Below the pieces are notes generated by a model. It saw nothing but the letters and a program-made list of their open reading frames with translations, made no database searches and had not been told where the DNA came from. Positions 31,741 to 42,299 of a stretch of DNA of 64,000 nt are shown piece after piece (within the stretch, counting starts at the first letter, position 1; each line of letters opens with the position of its first letter). The translations under genes and the position numbers were made by a program. Where the stretch lies: contig QNQO01000453.1 of assembly GCA_003290165.1 (NCBI GenBank), positions 620,001 through 684,000 of the forward strand, in the 5' to 3' direction. The DNA is from Berberis thunbergii. Its lineage: Eukaryota > Streptophyta > Magnoliopsida > Ranunculales > Berberidaceae.

Positions 31741-33320
31741 TTCATTTTGAGAACCCGAAGTGACAATTGTGAATCATTCCGTATGGTAGGTAAATCAGGA
31801 ATGAGACATTAGAAAATACCAACAGTCATTCAGAAAAGGCCCTGCTAAATAACACCCCCACTTCTACTGATAGACACCACCAACCCCTTACTTTATGAAG
31901 GAAACAACCCCCTTTCTGAAGGACACCATTATCTGCTAAAGGACACCGTTAATAAAAGGAAAAAAACACTTAACCCCTCTTTTCATCTCTCTTTTTCTTC
32001 TCCATCAACTACTGCCGCCGCCACTTCCTCCCTTCACAACCACCACCTTTCATTTTCATCTTCCTATTTTCTTCTTTCTCTTCCCTTCATATTTTTCTTC
32101 TCCTTCCCCACTGATTTTTGATTATTTATATATGTATATTTTTTCGATGTGCGATCCTGCGACGCCAACGACTACGCTCCCTTTTTTATTTTTTACTCCT
32201 TCTATCTGTTTACAGTGAGACCGACAACCACCCCGCCTCTTCCTATCTTCATCTTCTTCCCTTTCTATTTAATTTATTTCCCTTTTTCGCTATCACCACC
32301 AACCATCAGTAACCCCAACCTTTTTTGTCTGCTATGATGATGGTGATGTAGTAGTGGTGGTGATGGCGAGGTGGCGATGGTGAGGTTGTGGTGGTGAAGG
32401 GGCGGAGGAGGAGGAGGAGAGGTGGTGGTGTTCCACATCCTCCCATATTTTTATTTCCCTTCTCCTCTTCCTTTTTTTCTCCCTGGCGGTGGCGAGGTGG
32501 TGGTGGTGGTGATGGCGAGGTGGCGGTGGTGAGGTGGTGGTAAAAAAGAAGGAGGAGAGGAGGTGGTGTCCCACTTCCTCCCATATTTTTTTCTTCTTAT
32601 TCTCTTCCTCTTTTTTTCTCCCTTGCAGTGGTAGTGGTGATAGCGAGGTGGTGGTGGTGGTAAAGGGGAAGAGAGGTGGTGGTGTACTTCCTTTTTTTAT
32701 CTTCGCCCTCGCGACGGTTCGTGCGAGTGTGGTAAAATTGTCCCATGCGACGGTTCCTGCGAGTGGGAACCCACACCAGTAAAGATTTGGGCAAGTGTGG
32801 GTTCTCCATTAGCAGGAACCGCCACGAGTGGGACAAATTTGACACATTAGTTTTTCCAAAAGATATATACTTATATCTCGAGGTTCATCTGTGGGTTAAT
32901 GTTTGAAGGGAATTTTTATAATCAACGTGAGTCTTTTGAATGTCAACGCATGTTGGCTGCTAATTCTAGGGGAAACTGCATCAGTGATTATGTTGGGGTA
33001 TCCTCTAATTAGCTATTTTTAATAGAAAAAATTGCAAATAACCCAATTTTTTTATTTTTCTTTTTGTAAATATATAATTTCACATTTGAAATTAATTTTT
33101 GCCATAACTTTATACACCAATTTGATTTGTCCCCAATATATTTATCGTTTATGCTCTTACAAAGTAGCTTATTGGATTCATTTCCTCCCTCATATATTAG
33201 ATAGAGTTTTGTTTAGCAATTGGTATTTTGTATATATTTATGTATAGTTCAAATTTTAACAAAAATTATTCTAATGTAATTATTATTATATTATTAATAA
33301 TTAAGTATGATTCATCACTC
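31741..33320. other. Noncoding DNA with GGT/CCT-rich simple repeats
   Basis: From 32330 to 32690 the plus strand is dominated by GGTGGTGGTGGTGAT, GGCGAGGTGG and GGAGGAGG words, with CTTTTCTCCC pyrimidine tracts between three diverged units (32340-32460, 32485-32590, 32630-32690). An upstream pyrimidine-rich stretch (31980-32110) precedes it. The proline/histidine-rich frames on the minus strand are products of this simple sequence. No gene is supported. Confidence 0.7.
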
Positions 33321-33599
33321 TCCCTTCACTACAAAAAAAAAACCCTTTAATAGCGTTTCAAAAATGCTATGGTAGGATACCATAGCGTTTTAGTAACCGC
33401 TATGTCTGCCGCCGCTATAATAGACCCTGGGTCTATTATAGCGTTTTAAAAATGCTATAGAAAGTTAGCCTTTTATAGCGTTTTAAAAAAACTACGGTAG
33501 ATCCTTTTATAGCGTTTTAAAAATGCTATGGTAGATCCTTAAAAACGCTATTAAAGTCCTTTTATAGCGTTTTAAAAACGCTATGGTAGAATCATACAT

Positions 33600-34140
33600 A
33601 GATTTTTTATTTTTTTTTTCTATCAAATGACTTTTCATTACATCTTATAAGTTTGAGAAGCAGTTCAAGCAAAATTTATAAAAGAAGCCAAAGAGAGGAA
33701 TATATGGAAGACTAGAAGATTTCAACAATTAATTGCTGGAACAGAAATTGTATTGACAATGCTGAAATTGGAATTACAAGATACAACTCGAAAGAGTGAA
33801 TTACAATGTAATATGAACTGAATGATGTAGGCTGTTCGAGATGCCTTAATCTCTTTTATAGCGATATAGAATATGGTTGCTCCACTGACAATGGCATTTG
33901 GGTGTATGGAAGTGCACTCTTTTATCCGACTCTTCGCTTGTTTTCCATACGTCATGGTCCATAAGAGATGCCAAGAATCCTCATCCAGCTTTATTGCAGG
34001 TGAGTTGAGTAACTAGATGCTCTTAAATGGATGCAAAAACAAAATTTCGAGTGCAACTATATGCAGCTACTGCAACCTTCAGAAAACTTGTGGTGGACTC
34101 ATAGGAAATTGCAGGTTTTGTGGTTTCAATTTCCTGACTG
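33600..34140 (-). other. Unassigned segment in CACTA interior
   Basis: A minus-strand frame (33722-33955) reads IHPNAIVSGATIFYIAIKEI and neighbouring text; I do not recognise it. It may be the 3' untranslated part of a captured gene. Confidence 0.25.
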
Positions 34141-34164
34141 CTGATAATTGTTTTTGCATCTTAG

Positions 34165-34247
34165 AGCAGCGTGTAGAGCCAACGGAGTCACCAACAAACA
34201 TCACATACTTCCCTCTCATTTTCACCAGAAAGTCGAGCCCGTTAAAC
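34165..34247 (-). pseudogene. Trichome birefringence-like (TBL) protein exon fragment
   Basis: After an acceptor-like TATATATAG, the minus strand encodes FNGLDFLVKMRGKYVMFVGDS. This matches the start of the catalytic esterase domain of TBL/ESK polysaccharide O-acetyltransferases of the Golgi, which carry F-x-x-x-x-FL-x-x-x-RGK-x-x-MFVGDS with the catalytic GDS serine. Sequence after GDS no longer follows the family (SLSLNQWQSL is expected), so the exon is cut or altered there. It is a short captured fragment with no activity. Confidence 0.6.
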
Positions 34248-34794
34248 CTATATATGGAGTGAAAATGAGCTGTTAAACATTTCATCATGACATTTGTAAA
34301 TACGAGGTAATGAATTGGATAAATAAATTACCTTGGAAGTTCCCAACTGGTAGAGTTTTTTAAAGTACTAAAACTTTATTGACGCATAATTCAGCTCGGG
34401 TGACATTGTCATTAGCCAACAGCGGGCACCTTTGCTACAATACAATGTCATCCACAAAAAGTAGAACACAACTCACAATGAATATTACTACCTGGGGTAG
34501 GAGAATCGCTCTTACACCGATCAGCAAAGTATCTCTGGATCAACGCATAGTCCACAGTCTACACCATCATGCAGGGTGCAAACTCCTTCAGGTTTAAGGC
34601 AACCATGTATTCTAGCAGCCCTAATTTTTCTGGTAGCAAATTTTTTATAATTTGGCACTCTGTTTTCTTCTAGTGTAAAACTTAACCTTTGCATCATGGT
34701 ATAGACAAACCTTTGCATCATGTTATAGACAATTCGGACTCAACACAGAACATCAACATAATAAAGACTAATATGGATGGCTTACTTGTTCATC

Positions 34795-34912
34795 CAAAAC
34801 TGAATTCAGTTTCAGCTCTTGCCTTAGTTGTTGGTGGGCAATCCTTTCAATGCTGACACTGTTCCGCAGTTTGGTAGTACTAGTCCACACATTGTGCAGA
34901 GTTTCCTTTTTC
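34795..34912 (-). pseudogene. Unidentified exon-like fragment
   Basis: The minus strand reads TTKLRNSVSIERIAHQQLRQ followed by ELKLNSVLDEQ up to a donor-like GTAAGC. It is helical and charged, and could be a coiled-coil exon of a DUF547-type or similar protein. I cannot name the family. Confidence 0.3.
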
Positions 34913-35033
34913 ATCAGATAAAGATAGTGTACAAAGGATTAATATTGCAAAACATCACATCTAAGCATTCTAAGCTGTTTGTTATCATATGCAACATCAA
35001 TAAGAAAATAAACACAACAATCTTCCTAATATT

Positions 35034-36350
35034 GCATCTCCATGTGTTAACTGCTGCATCCACCACAGCTTTTGCTGCCATCTCCTCATTTTCTGCTGAC
35101 CATACAATCTTCACGACCTGACTATTGCTTAGGACATCCCACACCTGCATCCCACCCAAATGTACACAATATATCAATCATTTTTACTCACCCCACAACA
35201 TATTAGTAATAGAGATTGCACACAAAAACAAGGTTTATTTACCCCATCAGTTGCAAGAACAATGAATTGGTCACTACTATTTAGACGATGGCAGGAGATC
35301 TGCGGGATATTAATTACTCCATAGTTTTTGAGCTAGAAGTCTCCGAAAGCTCTTGCCATAGCAAAACCTGGTAAGTCAATGTTGGGCAGCCATACGCGCT
35401 GAATATGAGGTTCATCCTTGAGTGCAAATACTCTTCCGTTGCACTTTCTTATTCGCTCCAATTCCTCTGCATTAGCCATGATGATTGACACCACCCAATT
35501 AGTACTGAATTTAACTGTCAAAATTCATGTGCCAGCCAGCACTCAAAGAAAGTTAGAACTTACTTGGTAATCCAGGCTTTAAATCAGTGGTTAGCTGAAC
35601 AGCTCTCAATTCGCCATTATCAGAAATTGTCCCTAAAACTGCCCTGGAGTCCCCAAGATTACCTATGACTAGATCTTGTCCCTGTTTATCATCATTTGTT
35701 TCAAATTATTTACCAAAAAAAAAGTTTATAACCAAATTTCAATCAAACCTGATCATCACTGTAAGACTTTATATTTGATGACTCGAATGAAACAAGAATA
35801 TGGATTCTTTACTTGCTTGATGATGGTGACTGCAGTAGTCCCACTGAATCCACAATCCAAGCTTTCTTGAAGCTTCAGTTCTTTGTCCATCAACTTAAAA
35901 GCATTAATACAACCCCTTCTCCATTCATCATAAGCACTTCCAGGCTCCAAATCACTATTGGATTTATCTTGATGATCAACATGATCGTCGAGATTACTAG
36001 TGATAGGATTAAGCATAGCAAGAGAGCTATGTTGGGCTAGTAACAAGGAAGGCAAACAATTCCTAACTAGCTTGCTCACTACATGACCATTCTTTCCATG
36101 CCCATCAAAAACTCCACAAAATACTCCCTCTTCCATTTCAAACCCCTTCAATTGAAAACAACTAAACCCATTAAACCATCAACAAAAACCAATAACTTTG
36201 GAAGTGAACAAAAAAAAAAAAAAAAAAAAAAAAAAACTAACACATTGAAGATAAAAGATACCTGAAAGAATACTGCAGCATCTTGATTAGGCCCCTTTGT
36301 TTCCTTGATGAGAATGAAGGGAAGCAAGTCTTGGTAATTTGTTACAACAA
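35034..36350 (-). pseudogene. Protein phosphatase 2C gene copy (five exons, broken)
   Basis: Minus-strand exons with GT/AG borders: 36262-~36350, 35813-36145, 35564-35681, 35243-35466 and ~35034-35144. They encode PP2C motifs in order: NQDAAVFFQ; GVFCGVFDGHGKNGH (motif 2, metal-binding DGH); DCGFSGTTAVTIIKQ; DLVIGNLGDSRAVLG; ERIRKCNGRVFALKDEP and RVWLPNIDLPGFAMARAFGD; QFIVLATDG; and VWDVLSNSQVV. PP2Cs are Mn/Mg-dependent Ser/Thr phosphatases. Defects: an extra G in a GGGG run (36292-36295) shifts exon 1, an in-frame TAG replaces a sense codon after AFGDF (35333-35335), the N-terminus is missing, and the last exon (DDC metal-binding motif) is absent. The protein cannot be complete. It is the longest captured piece in the CACTA element. 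Confidence 0.9.
36208..36236. repeat. Poly(A) run within PP2C intron 1
   Basis: A run of 28-29 A on the plus strand (poly(T) on the PP2C sense strand), between exons 1 and 2. A simple repeat, not a polyadenylation trace. Confidence 0.9.
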
Positions 36351-36891
36351 AGGGTAAAAACTCATCTTCCTAGTTTGTAGTTTAATAAAGTAGAATGTGC
36401 CTTTAGTTTGCACAATTTGATACATTAGTGCCTAAAATAGAGTTTCCAAATAATGAACACGTTTCACTATAGCTACTTTCCTTATGTTATTGATGCTATG
36501 CATTATGTCAGGTAACGAAAAAAAGCAGTGCACATGTATGGTTGATTATAATTATTTCTAGAACAAACTAGGATGAATAATTTACTCCGTTTAGAATAGT
36601 TTCAATGCTTAGACATGGAACACACACGAAGAAAATACTAATCCAAGTAATGAACCCATTTATGTAGTATAGGACAAATTCTAATCAAATTCTATATGTT
36701 TTCCATGGATTCTAACATGGTTTCCTGCATTTGTGACTCTTATTTTCTCTATTTCTCTTCTAAATGTATGCATGATCATCATTAATATTTCTATGCAAAT
36801 AAACAGAACACCATGGCAAACAGGTAAAGATCCTCTACAATCCTGATAAGCATTAATAGTTTTGAGTATTTCTTCAACTATATTTGCTTAC

Positions 36892-36965
36892 CTTGTAATG
36901 TACCAAAGATAGTCTGATCCATCTTTCGTTGTATTCATATGCTCTAACAAAGAATTTCCATAATA
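36892..36965 (-). pseudogene. Beta-galactosidase exon fragment
   Basis: The minus strand encodes LLEHMNTTKDGSDYLWYIT, ending in ACAAG|GTAAGC. Plant apoplastic beta-galactosidases (GH35) share the block LLEQ(I)NTTKDTSDYLWYTT, where an exon border follows at a similar place. The fragment is about 23 codons. The upstream splice acceptor is not clear. It is one small captured exon without catalytic residues. Confidence 0.7.
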
Positions 36966-37055
36966 ACCATCCAACTCCAAAATAATCAGACTAAACCAAT
37001 CCAAGAAAATTAGATTGAAAAACAAAAAAGAAAGAAAAGTAATGAGGGGGCTTAC

Positions 37056-37310
37056 AGAGTAGTGAGGGATAGTAGAAACAACATTCATGGGCTGCTCTTG
37101 TTCAGCATTAGCATCAGCAGTAGAGAGTGCAAAAAGTGCATCCTGAAACAGTTGGGATGATCCAGTCCCTACGATGATATGACGATTGTCAGTCACGACA
37201 TTCCCTCCCACATCATGCAGCCTCCTAATCTCCTCACCCAATTCAGCCTCCATAAACCAACATAATTTATGGAACAGACTCCAAATCAAACAATGACAAT
37301 TATCAATTAA
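37056..37310 (-). pseudogene. Alliinase/tryptophan aminotransferase-related (TAR) exon fragment
   Basis: The minus strand encodes CWFMEAELGEEIRRLHDVGG, then HIIVGTGSSQLFQDALFALS and QPMNVVSTIPHYS, ending at a GTAAGC donor. This is the N-terminal part of the PLP-dependent alliinase C-terminal domain family (TAA1/TAR auxin-biosynthesis aminotransferases and alliinases), whose hallmark is VGTGSSQLFQAALYAL. An open frame upstream of CWF is likely intron. The PLP lysine region is absent. It is a single captured exon. Confidence 0.8.
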
Positions 37311-37393
37311 AAGAATCTTCATTTTAATAGCCTAAATATTAAAAAGTAAAAGAAGGGGAAATGGGGGGGTGGCAGTTGAGTTTAGCGTGCTAC

Positions 37394-37613
37394 CTTGCAT
37401 TTTCCTTCAGCCATTTGCATAAGCATATTCCTTCGCTTTCTGGTGCTGTTTGTGGCATCAAATATTCCAACCAATGATGAAAGGACAGCCATAAGAAAAT
37501 TTTTGAGGGGAAAAAAAGGAAAGCTGCAACTAAAACTAGCTAAAATATGAATATCTTACCTGACCACCTTCTTGCATCCAGGCTATCATATCTTCCATTG
37601 CAAGGCCTGCTAC
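37394..37613 (-). pseudogene. 6-phosphofructo-2-kinase/fructose-2,6-bisphosphatase (F2KP) exon pair
   Basis: Two consecutive minus-strand exons. Exon 37560-37613 encodes VAGLAMEDMIAWMQEGGQ between AG and GT borders. Exon 37394-~37471 encodes VGIFDATNSTRKRRNMLMQM, then AEGKCK before a GT donor. The FDATNSTRxRR block is the conserved kinase-domain motif of the bifunctional enzyme that makes and degrades fructose 2,6-bisphosphate, a regulator of carbon partitioning in the cytosol. The acceptor of the second exon is damaged (TTG in place of AG). The Walker A and bisphosphatase parts are missing. Confidence 0.85.
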
Positions 37614-38046
37614 CTAGTGGCATGTGAGATAATGACACTTTGTGCAAAGAAGGAAAGGTATGTAAATAGCTAAGGGCCGCATTCATAAAGAGCCAATACT
37701 GATTAACTAAGATATCATTGAAAAAAATGTCTGACCGTGCCCCTTTTACACTGATGATTGCTTAAGTTACCAGCCAATCAAAATTTTGCTTTTCATGAAA
37801 GAGTATTAAGTAATGAGCATGAAACCCCCTAAAAAAGAATTTTTCAACATTTGCCATTAACACTATTAGAATTACACCTACACGCTACTGTCCTATTAGG
37901 AGGGCCTTTGCAATTCATAACACTAGACCCAACATTATGCCCCTCAAAGCACACTTTTATTGGAGAACTTTAATTAATTCGCCAGCTCAGTCAATGAAAG
38001 ACTTGAACTTGTATGTAGATATGAAAATCATTGTTAAATAATCCCT

Positions 38047-38270
38047 ATCAAGTTTCTAAAATGATGTTGTCAGAGAGTATATTCAGATTAAAACAGAGTA
38101 TATCAAAACTTTATTATGTATTTATGTGCTCTGGATACTACTATATATGTATGCATCCTGTTACTTCATATATACTACTATATATGTCTACTATCAAGTT
38201 TCTAAAATGATGCAGTCAGAGAGTACATTCAGATTAAAACAGAGTATATCAAACTTTATATATGTATTAA
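38047..38270 (+). repeat. ~143-bp tandem duplication in CACTA interior
   Basis: ATCAAGTTTCTAAAATGATG and the following ~75 bp (TCAGAGAGTATATTCAGATT, AAAACAGAGTATATCAAA) occur at 38048 and again at 38192 with few differences. Confidence 0.85.
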
Positions 38271-38448
38271 AACAGAGAATGTCTGCTCTGATTTCACCAA
38301 CTTAACATTCCTAGCAACAAGGATGGACCTGCAGTGCAAGAAGCAGAATAACAGGACATGATCAGCTAATTGATAATAAAGACGAATTTACAAATGTTCA
38401 TATTACAAGGTTCTTGGATTGTAAAGTATCTCTTTTAGAAAGACCTAC

Positions 38449-40376
38449 CTTCTCCATGTGCACGCAACGTAGGTTGTTCCTTTTTTCCATTGATGGAGTG
38501 ATGCACCTCTTTTCCGAGTGCATTCACAACCTGCAAAGCAAAACACAACAAGCCAACCATTACAGATTATAATCAGTTCCCTTCAAAAGGGGATTCACAT
38601 TTGGAATTGGAAGCATACCGGTCGTGGTCCATTCTCTAGCATTTGTTCACGAAGAGATGAGACCGGGTTTGCCAATTGTACTGATTTACTAGTGGATCAA
38701 GTGAAATGGGGAGGAGAATATCAGACAATTGTACAAGTTATAATCTACGGTAAAACAGAGATATATACACACCCTATCCCATGTGAAAATTGAGCTGAAA
38801 CACCCATCATTGAAGCAGCATGCGATGGTATATCATTTGAATGGGCTATTGTAGATGGTCGAGAAATCTTTGCACGATCTTCTAGAGACATTGAACTTTG
38901 CAGACTTAGGTCAAGTTTAGGATACCCAGCTGCATTAGATCTATCTGTACCAATTGATTCAGACAAAGAGCTCCATTTCTCAGCTTCTGCAGCTGATCCT
39001 TCTAAGCTAGAAGAGATATCAATAGCTTTGATTGCTGAAGATGCATGTTGAGACAGGATGTTCTTGTCTTTTGGAGCTGCAGAATTGAATGATTGAGATG
39101 TTGAACAGATGGAATAAGTAAAGAATGAACTGTAACAATCAGGAATATAAAGATATGATATAAACCTCCAGCTGAAAGAGTAGGACTTATTATTGTTTCC
39201 TGCAAAAGAGAACGTTTTTCTTCTGAAGTTTGTTCTTCCGCATTGCTTTCATTGTTTGGTGACATTCTTGCCAAAGAAAACAAGGCTTCTGCAACTTTTT
39301 CCTCATCAGGAGCAATGTCCCTGTCGTGGAAGCACCAATTGCATGAACTCAAATGCAAGTCCCACACCCTAGATCAAAAGCATTGAAAGGAACCCCATTG
39401 CATAACTTTGATGACAGTGAAGTAAATATGCAAATTTCCTAAATGAAACTATACGAAAACCATGAGAACCTACAACTTGAACTACATAATGCATCGGTGA
39501 CATAAGATCCTATCATCTCAATGACCATTACTTCTCATAAAACAAACTTAAGCTCAAATGAAATGAACATTGGTGAAGTATAGCACCTCAAGATCAACTT
39601 CTATGAACTCTGTAAAATTCAACAAGATTTAGTTCACAGATTTTGTACTGCAAAATTCAAAGACCAAAACCAGAAAAGAGACAACAAATAACATGACATA
39701 GAACTTCTAGAATCCAAGCATTAAGTATTACAGATATCAATCTCCTTCATCAAGTAGTGCTTACCGGCAGTATCTGGGTATAAACAAGTGATTTCCAGAG
39801 AAACTCAATAAAAAGATGAACCATTGTCATGCGTCTCCTGCATTAATCTATAAATTACACACAAAATTGAGTTTATATTGATTAAAAACAAACCCACTTT
39901 AAGACACCTACTAGGCTACTACCACTTACATCCCTGAAATTAGAAGCCTAGACATCAAACAAAGAAAATGAATTTTGACCATCCGAGTTCCCGAAAAGAG
40001 GAAAAATAACAAAATTTCCATTAAGATTAAGCTACAGCAATCCTTCAATGACCCAAAACATCACAAAAGGAGTTGAGTTGACAAGCTTAAACAGGCAACA
40101 CAAAATTTACTGATACAACCTTGAACCATTTAAGTTCCCAACAATAACCTAGCAAGACTTGTAAGGAAAACACATCTCTTGCTTATGAAACAGGGGATTA
40201 GGTTTTCATTTACCATGTCTTTGACTTAATCAATCTTCATTGGGATAGAAATGAAGAGTAATTAGTTCAGAATGATAAAATGAAAAATGACAACTAAGAA
40301 TCAGATGTGTTACCTACCTATGAAACATTAGCTCCAACTCTCCATCCTCAAATTCATCATCCGTGTCACAAATTCA
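38449..40376 (-). pseudogene. Unidentified multi-exon gene fragment (captured)
   Basis: Minus-strand exons with good splice borders: 40318-~40376 (TDDEFEDGELELMFHR), 39166-39320 (DIAPDEEKVAEALFSLARMS, then EEQTSEEKRSLLQET), 38773-39076 (APKDKNILSQHASSAIKAID, EAEKWSSLSESIG, YPKLDLSLQSSMSLEDRAKI), 38619-38688 (KSVQLANPVSSLREQMLENG) and 38449-38530 (VVNALGKEVHHSINGKKEQP). The open frame runs across borders in phase, and exons are acidic and serine-rich with no domain I recognise. It may be a plant-specific nuclear protein. Upstream (40390-40720) is a leader-like tract with TC-rich sequence, possibly this gene's 5' UTR and first intron. Confidence 0.6.
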
Positions 40377-40711
40377 TGCTTGATCAAACCTGAATCTTCT
40401 ACAATCAATAGAAACCCTAAGTTAAAATCTGTCTGGGCACATTTTTGGAGCTTGGGTTTTAGAGAAAAAGTGATCGAAATGAACAAGAAGAGTAAGATGA
40501 TGAAAGGAGTAGAGACAGAGGTACCTTTACTTCAAACACTCAAACCAAACCATATCTGCAACAGAGAGCAACATAGAGACGGTTGCTGTTGTCGTTCTTG
40601 CTTCATTTCGTTCTTTCCAATGCAACATAGGAATTGCAGGAGAGGGAGACATGAGAAGGATGTCAACATGAGAGGGAGACATAGAGGAGGAGATTTGCAG
40701 AAGAGAGAGAC

Positions 40712-40846
40712 GTGAGCGCCTTCAGCGTTTTCAAATCCCCATGTTGGTTCATTTGGAAATGTTTATGCAGGTTTGTAGGTTGGAGGGAGTGGAAAATCGC
40801 GGGATGTCAATATTTGGGCGAGCGCCTTCAGCGTTTTCAAATCCCT
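40712..40846. repeat. Short direct repeat near right end of CACTA
   Basis: GAGCGCCTTCAGCGTTTTCA plus AATCCC occurs twice (about 40714 and 40820), about 106 bp apart. Confidence 0.8.
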
Positions 40847-40963
40847 CCCAATTTTAATAGCGTCTTTTGATTTTCATAGGAAGTAAAAATTGGCTTTTAT
40901 AGCAAATGAATGAAAAACGCTATTATGAAATGCTATAAAAGAGGACTTTTGTTGTAGTGCCTT

Positions 40964-41900
40964 CAACAAAAATTTTGGCTCCGTCACTAGGGGCATTTTG
41001 ATATTTTAGTATTTTAGTTTCCCCACCCACACATCAATGTAATGTTAGATATTTTACCTTTTTCTAGCTCCCACTAGTGTACCAGTCATACCATTGGCAC
41101 AACTATACACTTTCCACATAGCATATACCTGTACCGTTGGCACGGGTACATGACACTCTGGTCCTTGGGTCGTGCCTTTGGCACTCTCCAAATAGGTCAC
41201 TAAATTATCAAATATGAAAATAAATTATTGCTTACTAAAACATTGATTAATTATATTTTTTCACTCTTATCGATATTATAATTTATTTATACGCTTCATC
41301 ATTATAATATACTACTTTAACCTTATCTTTGTTGTGACTTTGCTCATTGTAAATTTGACTGTCCTAATTACCCCAATTCAATAAAGCATGTTATTTCAAG
41401 ATGTTAAAAAAATACTTACTTTAATTTAATAAGATGATCAAACTCAAAAATTTGATTACTATTGGATTTTTGTCTTCATTGGGCCTGATTTATAAACTTG
41501 TAGGCCAGAATTTTGCCCACATGTAAGATTAGGTTGAACTGACCTTATAAAAGAAAAAAAAGGGGCATTATTGAAAAACCAAAGTCTTGATGAGGGACAT
41601 TTAGCAATTTGGAAAATGGGGATGGAAGGGGCATTTTAAGATTTGGTTAATGGGGAGGAGCAATTTCAAAAGTTGTGAATAGATAGAGGCAATATCATAA
41701 TTTGTCGAGGGAGCGACATTTCGTAATTTGGAGAATGGAAAGGCATTTATGGGATTTGGTGAACGGAGAGGGGCATGTTTGGAATTTTGTGAGTCGGTAG
41801 AGGCAATATCGTAATTTATCGAGGGAAGGTCATTTTCATAATTGTGCTTACAGGAAGAGCTTTTTCGAGATTTCCAAAAGATTAGGAGGCAATATCGTAA
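40964..41900. other. Intergenic DNA with degenerate repeats
   Basis: 40975-41065 is a partial unit of the GGGGCATC repeat family. 41560-41870 consists of diverged repeats of GGCAATATCGTAATTT and GGGGCATTT-type phrases, with a clear pair at about 41687 and 41798 (111 bp apart). No gene. Confidence 0.65.
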
Positions 41901-41901
41901 T

Positions 41902-42027
41902 TTTTAGGTTTTGCATATTTATGGGCAGTGACTACTCCATACCACCATAAGTGCTTTCTCACACCACCAATGAGTTTTTTTTACTCATACCACCAATAAA
42001 TATGCAAAACCTAAAAAGAAACCAAAA
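41902..42027. repeat. Inverted repeat at left end of MULE
   Basis: TTTTAGGTTTTGCATATTTA (41902-41921) is repeated as its complement TAAATATGCAAAACCTAAAA (41997-42016), about 75 bp apart, so the left terminus can fold into a hairpin that overlaps the MULE end. Confidence 0.8.
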
Positions 42028-42299
42028 ATCAAAACGACAAAAACGCAAAAAATACCCAAAAAAGCAAAGTCCTCTCCCTCGATATCTTGCACTATTTGCT
42101 GCGTGTCGTCCGAAACTCAATGACCAAACTCCACTTCGTCGTCCTCGTCCTCATCATCTTCCCTATCTCTTCCTATTCACAAAAATCACAAAATCACAAA
42201 AACCCTTGGTCTTCTCGTCCTTCTCCGCTCTTCTATTTCTCCCTCTTCGGTTGCATTCCGCTACATTTCATTTGGAAGAACTTATCTTGATTTTATTAT

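Larger units (their letters stand above)
33327..40959. mobile_element. Large CACTA element carrying multiple host gene fragments
   Basis: The left end is CACTACAAAAAAAAAACCC and the right end GGACTTTTGTTGTAGTG. Both subterminal zones hold repeated TAGCGTTTTAAAAATGCTAT motifs (33351-33600; 40855-40935, inverted), which set it apart from the GCGACGG family. The sequence CCTT lies immediately outside both ends (33323-33326, 40960-40963), consistent with a target duplication, though CACTA elements usually make 3 bp. The 7.6-kb interior has no transposase ENSPM/TNP motifs. It holds exon-intron fragments of at least six different genes, all in minus orientation, so it is a Pack-type non-autonomous element. 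A TAGCGTTTTAAAAAT-type repeat is also consistent with fold-back ends. Confidence 0.88.

Noticed and set aside
32306..32584. Pro/His-rich proteins on the minus strand
   Set aside because: Products of the GGT/GGC simple repeat, no independent coding evidence.
36208..36236. Poly(A) run as evidence for a processed retrocopy of PP2C
   Set aside because: It lies in an intron and on the antisense strand, and the other introns are retained.
36888..37322. Single 144-codon protein on the minus strand
   Set aside because: It is a read-through of a TAR exon, intron sequence and a beta-galactosidase exon; splice donors lie inside it.
40380..40715. 111-codon plus-strand ORF at the right end of the large CACTA
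   Set aside because: Antisense to the leader-like region of the captured minus-strand gene; Arg/Cys-rich by composition only.
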